Positions 22,451 through 25,141 of a stretch of DNA of 25,141 bases are shown in pieces. The stretch covers positions 1 through 25,141 of the forward strand of contig DHVO01000158.1 of NCBI GenBank assembly GCA_002412705.1, given 5' to 3'. The position numbers were made by a program, and so were the translations under genes. Position 1 is the first letter of the stretch; every line of letters starts with the position of its first letter. The DNA is from Bacteroidales bacterium UBA5206 (GTDB taxonomy: Bacteria; Bacteroidota; Bacteroidia; Bacteroidales; Tenuifilaceae). The notes beneath the pieces were generated by a model. The model saw nothing but the letters and a program-made list of their open reading frames with translations. It did not search any database and was not told the origin of the DNA.

Positions 22451-23473
22451 TATCTCAGAGACAAACCCTGCAATGGCGGCTACAAGTGCACTATCTTTCT
22501 GCTCGCCCTGCGTAGCCACGCGGAAATGAGCAGGTGATAGTCCGCGAAAATTGGATGCATCGCGAATTAGCAAACCGTGCTGCTCAACAAGGTATTGCTT
22601 TAGCTGCGCGGCGCTGCCTTTTGTAAGCCTAGCCAACAAGTAGTTGGTTCCCGATGGGGTAACCTCTACCCCACTAACAGAGCGCAGCGCGTTCTGCAAA
22701 CTGGCACAGCTCTGCGCCAAGGAGGAAACATCGGGCAGAAGCGCTTGATAATTATCAGCAATAAAACAGCCAGCCTCCGCAGCCAACGCGTTTACGCTCC
22801 ACGGCATCTTGATATCCCACAGCAGCTTAACCAAGTTCCTATTGGCCACTATATACCCCAAGCGTAATCCAGGAATGGCAAACACCTTGGTTAAGGAGCG
22901 TACCACGATTAGGTTTGGCAGCATATCGACCAAAGAGATTACTGAGCGAAAGCCGGGACATAGCGCAGCATAGGCCTCATCAACAATAAAATGCGTTTTA
23001 GGATTCTGTTTGCACAACTTGGCAATAAGCTCAGGCGATAGCACCCTACCATCGGGATTATTGGGGTTGCCCAACCAAACCACACCAGCTGTGAACTGGG
23101 TTGTAGCTGTTATATCTGAGCCAGCAACAAAACTAAGCGTATGGTTGTGGGCACTAGCAGCATCCTCATACTCAGCAAAAGCGGGAATAGCAACCTGCGA
23201 TTGCCCTCCGCTAAAGTGATGCGCCAACAGGTAAAACGCCTCGGCCGAGCCGTTGGTAACCATTACGCAGTCAGAGTCCACACCGTGATGGGCGGCCAGC
23301 TTTGCAGCCAGCGTTGCGGCATCGGGCTCGGGGTAATTGGCAAGGAGGTGAATGCACTGGGCAAGATGCGTGCTCAGGCTTGCATCAATTCCCGATGGAA
23401 CCACATTGGAACTAAAATCGGTTACAATGCGCCCAGGGTAAAGGTGCCAATCGTTGCCATGCCCATTAATCAT
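22439..23473 (-). CDS. cobD: L-threonine-O-3-phosphate decarboxylase (PLP-dependent, class I/II aminotransferase fold)
   Basis: A 344-residue fold-type I PLP enzyme. Seen are Y-P-E-P at 47-50, the cofactor-binding M-V-T-N-G-S-A-E-A stretch at 71-79, N-P-N-N-P-D-G at 136-142, V-D-E-A-Y at 164-168 with D165 contacting the pyridine nitrogen, and S-L-T-K with PLP lysine K196, followed by G-L-R-L-G-Y. The fold also fits histidinol-phosphate aminotransferase, but the position between cobQ and cbiB points to CobD, which makes (R)-1-amino-2-propanol phosphate for the CbiB reaction. The open frame extends upstream to 23575 inside cobQ; the ATG at 23473 is chosen because homology begins there and it overlaps the cobQ stop by 8 nt, as in translational coupling. 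Confidence 0.9.
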   Translation of the reverse strand: MINGHGNDWHLYPGRIVTDFSSNVVPSGIDASLSTHLAQCIHLLANYPEPDAATLAAKLAAHHGVDSDCVMVTNGSAEAFYLLAHHFSGGQSQVAIPAFAEYEDAASAHNHTLSFVAGSDITATTQFTAGVVWLGNPNNPDGRVLSPELIAKLCKQNPKTHFIVDEAYAALCPGFRSVISLVDMLPNLIVVRSLTKVFAIPGLRLGYIVANRNLVKLLWDIKMPWSVNALAAEAGCFIADNYQALLPDVSSLAQSCASLQNALRSVSGVEVTPSGTNYLLARLTKGSAAQLKQYLVEQHGLLIRDASNFRGLSPAHFRVATQGEQKDSALVAAIAGFVSEICRE

Positions 23474-24926
23474 TGCGAAGGGTTTTGTAGATGTAGTCCA
23501 TATCAACATGCTGACGAACCAGCTCCGCCAGTTTATCATAGTTTTGCTCCTTAAACTGATGATAATCAACAGCAACCTGCTGTGTTACATCAACCTGAGC
23601 AAGCATGTGCTGAATAACGCTCTGGTTATCGAACACGCCATGAATGTAAGTTCCCCAAGCCTTGGGGTTTAAGTAGTAGCCATCGGGAGTCTTGCCGTTT
23701 ATGCGGCAAAGCGGCGAAGGAACCTCGGCAGTGGTTTGTCCCATGTGAATCTCATATCCTTGGCAATCATCAGCACTATCAAGGAAAGAGAAGCGGCACT
23801 GCTCGGTCTTCTTTTCGGCAGTGAGCTCCGTTACAACAGGCAGTATGCCCAACCCAGCAACGGATGGGATATCGCCCTCAACGCCATGCGGGTCGTGAAT
23901 TTCACGCCCCATAATCTGATACCCACCACAAACACCATAAACGGGTTTTCCGCTGGTATGATGCTGAAGGATAACCTTTGCTAGGCCGTTCTGCCGAAGG
24001 TGCATAAGGTCCGATATGGTATTTTTTGAACCGGGAATGATGACGATATCGGCCCTGCGCAGCTCATCGGGATTGGCTGTATAGAAGAAGTGCACATTGG
24101 GTAGCCGCTCCAGCTGGTTAAAATCGGTGAAGTTAGACATGTGCCTAAGCAGCACCACGGCTATATTAACCACCCCCTCGCGATGCGAACCGCGCTGCGC
24201 ATCGAGCACAACGGAATCCTCCTGCTCAACAAATATATCGTTGAAGTAGGGAATCACTCCAACAACAGGTTTTCCGGTTAGTTCCTCAATAATTCGGCGG
24301 CCATCGGTAAAGAGCGCCGCATCGCCCCTAAACTTATTTATGACGATACCCTTTATGAGGTCGCGATGCTTCTGCGGCAGCAGCTGCAAGGTACCATACA
24401 CGCTGGCAAAAACGCCCCCGCGGTCGATATCGGCCACAAGGTAAGTGGCGGCACCAACCTCCTCGGCAACCCGCATATTGGTAACATCCTTGTCCCACAG
24501 GTTAACCTCAGAGATGCTTCCTGCACCCTCAATCACTATGGGCGAATGCTTCGCATCCAACGAGCGGTAAGCCTTCATGGCCTCGGAGAACAGCATATCG
24601 CGGTCGGTTCCCACAAAGTACTCCACTGCGCTCTTGTTGCCAATGGGCTTGCCGTGCAGCACCACCTGCGAGTTCATGTAGCTGTTAGGCTTAAGCAGAA
24701 TGGGGTTCATTGCCACCGAGCAGGGAATGCCACACGCCTCGGCCTGTACGGCTTGGGCGCGACCAATCTCTAGTCCATCGGGGGTTGCGTAGCTGTTAAG
24801 CGACATGTTCTGCGCCTTAAAGGGCGCTGGGCTATAGCCATCGTTAAGGAAGATACGGCAGAAGGCGGTGTTAACCACCGACTTGCCCACATCGGAGCCC
24901 GTACCTACGAACATTATTGGACGCAT
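23466..24926 (-). CDS. cobQ: Cobyric acid synthase (glutamine-hydrolysing)
   Basis: A 486-residue enzyme that amidates four side chains of adenosylcobyrinic acid a,c-diamide, using ATP and glutamine. The N-terminal synthetase domain opens with M-F-V-G-T-G-S-D-V-G-K-S (P-loop-like, 5-16) and the P-F-K-A-Q-N-M-S-L-N-S-Y signature at 35-46, then E-G-A-G-S-I-S-E at 133-140 and D-I-D-R-G-G-V-F-A-S at 166-175. The C-terminal glutaminase domain has I-P-G-S-K-N-T at 297-303, nucleophile C333 in Y-G-V-C-G-G-Y-Q, and H429 in W-G-T-Y-I-H-G. Length is typical. It is the first gene of cobQ-cobD-cbiB. Short repeats lie directly upstream; no cobalamin riboswitch is recognised in the 215 nt available, although one could lie further upstream. 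Confidence 0.97.
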   Translation of the reverse strand: MRPIMFVGTGSDVGKSVVNTAFCRIFLNDGYSPAPFKAQNMSLNSYATPDGLEIGRAQAVQAEACGIPCSVAMNPILLKPNSYMNSQVVLHGKPIGNKSAVEYFVGTDRDMLFSEAMKAYRSLDAKHSPIVIEGAGSISEVNLWDKDVTNMRVAEEVGAATYLVADIDRGGVFASVYGTLQLLPQKHRDLIKGIVINKFRGDAALFTDGRRIIEELTGKPVVGVIPYFNDIFVEQEDSVVLDAQRGSHREGVVNIAVVLLRHMSNFTDFNQLERLPNVHFFYTANPDELRRADIVIIPGSKNTISDLMHLRQNGLAKVILQHHTSGKPVYGVCGGYQIMGREIHDPHGVEGDIPSVAGLGILPVVTELTAEKKTEQCRFSFLDSADDCQGYEIHMGQTTAEVPSPLCRINGKTPDGYYLNPKAWGTYIHGVFDNQSVIQHMLAQVDVTQQVAVDYHQFKEQNYDKLAELVRQHVDMDYIYKTLRND

Positions 24927-24941
24927 GGGTTTGGGGATTTT

Positions 24942-24976
24942 AGTGTATTGTGTTTAGTTTTTAGTGTTTGGTCGTT
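24942..24976. repeat. Tandem heptad repeats just upstream of cobQ
   Basis: Degenerate 7-bp units agtgtat, tgtgttt, agttttt, agtgttt and ggtcgtt occupy 24942-24976, starting 16 nt before the cobQ ATG. They share the agtgttt and ggtNgtt units with the array before cbiB. Confidence 0.7.
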
Positions 24977-25013
24977 CAATATTTGGGTAGTGTTCTCTCT
25001 ATACTTCACTATG

Positions 25014-25080
25014 TCACCCCTTCGGGGTTTTAAAATTGGATGGAACTATTGTTCTACAAATATTTCACCCCTTCGGGGTT
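25014..25080. repeat. Pair of identical REP-like hairpins
   Basis: The 16-nt sequence tcaccccttcggggtt occurs at 25014-25029 and again at 25065-25080. Each folds as ACCCC-TTC-GGGGT. Copies are 51 nt apart, in direct orientation, in the region upstream of cobQ. Confidence 0.8.
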
Positions 25081-25141
25081 GGGATTGAGCTTTTGGCGCT
25101 TGAGGTTCGGTGGCAATCTCCTGTGTCTTCCGATAACTTCC

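Noticed and set aside
23474..23575. N-terminal extension of CobD from an upstream ATG
   Set aside because: It lies wholly within the cobQ coding region, has no family similarity, and the ATG at 23473 gives a normal start and a normal 8-nt overlap.
24927..25141. Cobalamin riboswitch upstream of cobQ
   Set aside because: I could not find a B12-box-like sequence or the expected multi-stem layout; the region is made of repeats. A riboswitch further upstream, outside the window, remains possible.

Overview
The window looks like a chromosomal segment of a member of the phylum Bacteroidota (probably Bacteroidales-like; genus not determinable from this sequence). The evidence is a type IX secretion C-terminal sorting domain on a giant secreted protein, promoters of the TTG-N17-23-TAnnTTTG type (clear upstream of rplU, greA and the bifunctional nuclease gene), near-absence of Shine-Dalgarno sequences (greA is the exception), a fused DUF151+UVR nuclease, and Bacteroidota-style intergenic palindromic and short tandem repeats. 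There are no rRNA, tRNA, CRISPR or transposase genes. Most of the window is ordinary core genome with a few accessory surface genes.

Layout. 1-1971 (+): 3' end of panE and a secreted M28 peptidase, closed by a bidirectional terminator. 2024-5963 (-): a TtcA-like tRNA thiolation enzyme, a secreted DUF2135-like protein, then a two-gene operon of bifunctional nuclease and CNT-type nucleoside transporter. 6184-8277 (+): promoter, rplU, rpmA, terminator, serS, terminator. 8374-11156 (+): EamA exporter, S41 lipoprotein peptidase, and ruvC, which overlaps the peptidase gene by 7 nt; then a perfect 14-bp bidirectional terminator. 11229-18225 (-): a 1877-residue type IX secreted protein (three LamG, two FnIII, eleven HYR modules, sorting domain) and upstream of it a seven-TM AraC-family regulator. 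18352-19239 (-): greA and a HIT hydrolase, one operon with a consensus promoter and a structured leader. 19503-21092: a membrane-anchored acidic protein, a very basic lipoprotein, and a divergent Rieske-like lipoprotein with an altered ligand set. 21105-21340: a large palindromic intergenic element. 21362-24926 (-): cobQ-cobD-cbiB.

How genes work together. CobQ makes cobyric acid, CobD makes aminopropanol phosphate, and CbiB joins the two, so the cob cluster encodes one consecutive section of cobalamin synthesis. The nuclease/transporter pair suggests nucleic acid or nucleoside salvage, although the nuclease has no export signal. The AraC-like membrane regulator may control the neighbouring giant adhesin-like gene; a long dyad lies between them.

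Most worth a second look: similar short-repeat leaders immediately 5' of both cobQ and cbiB; a four-module block duplication inside the HYR array; the palindromic element before cbiB's 3' end; the Rieske-like protein in which a ligand His is Cys; and the greA leader. I did not find convincing evidence for a wholly new multi-gene system.
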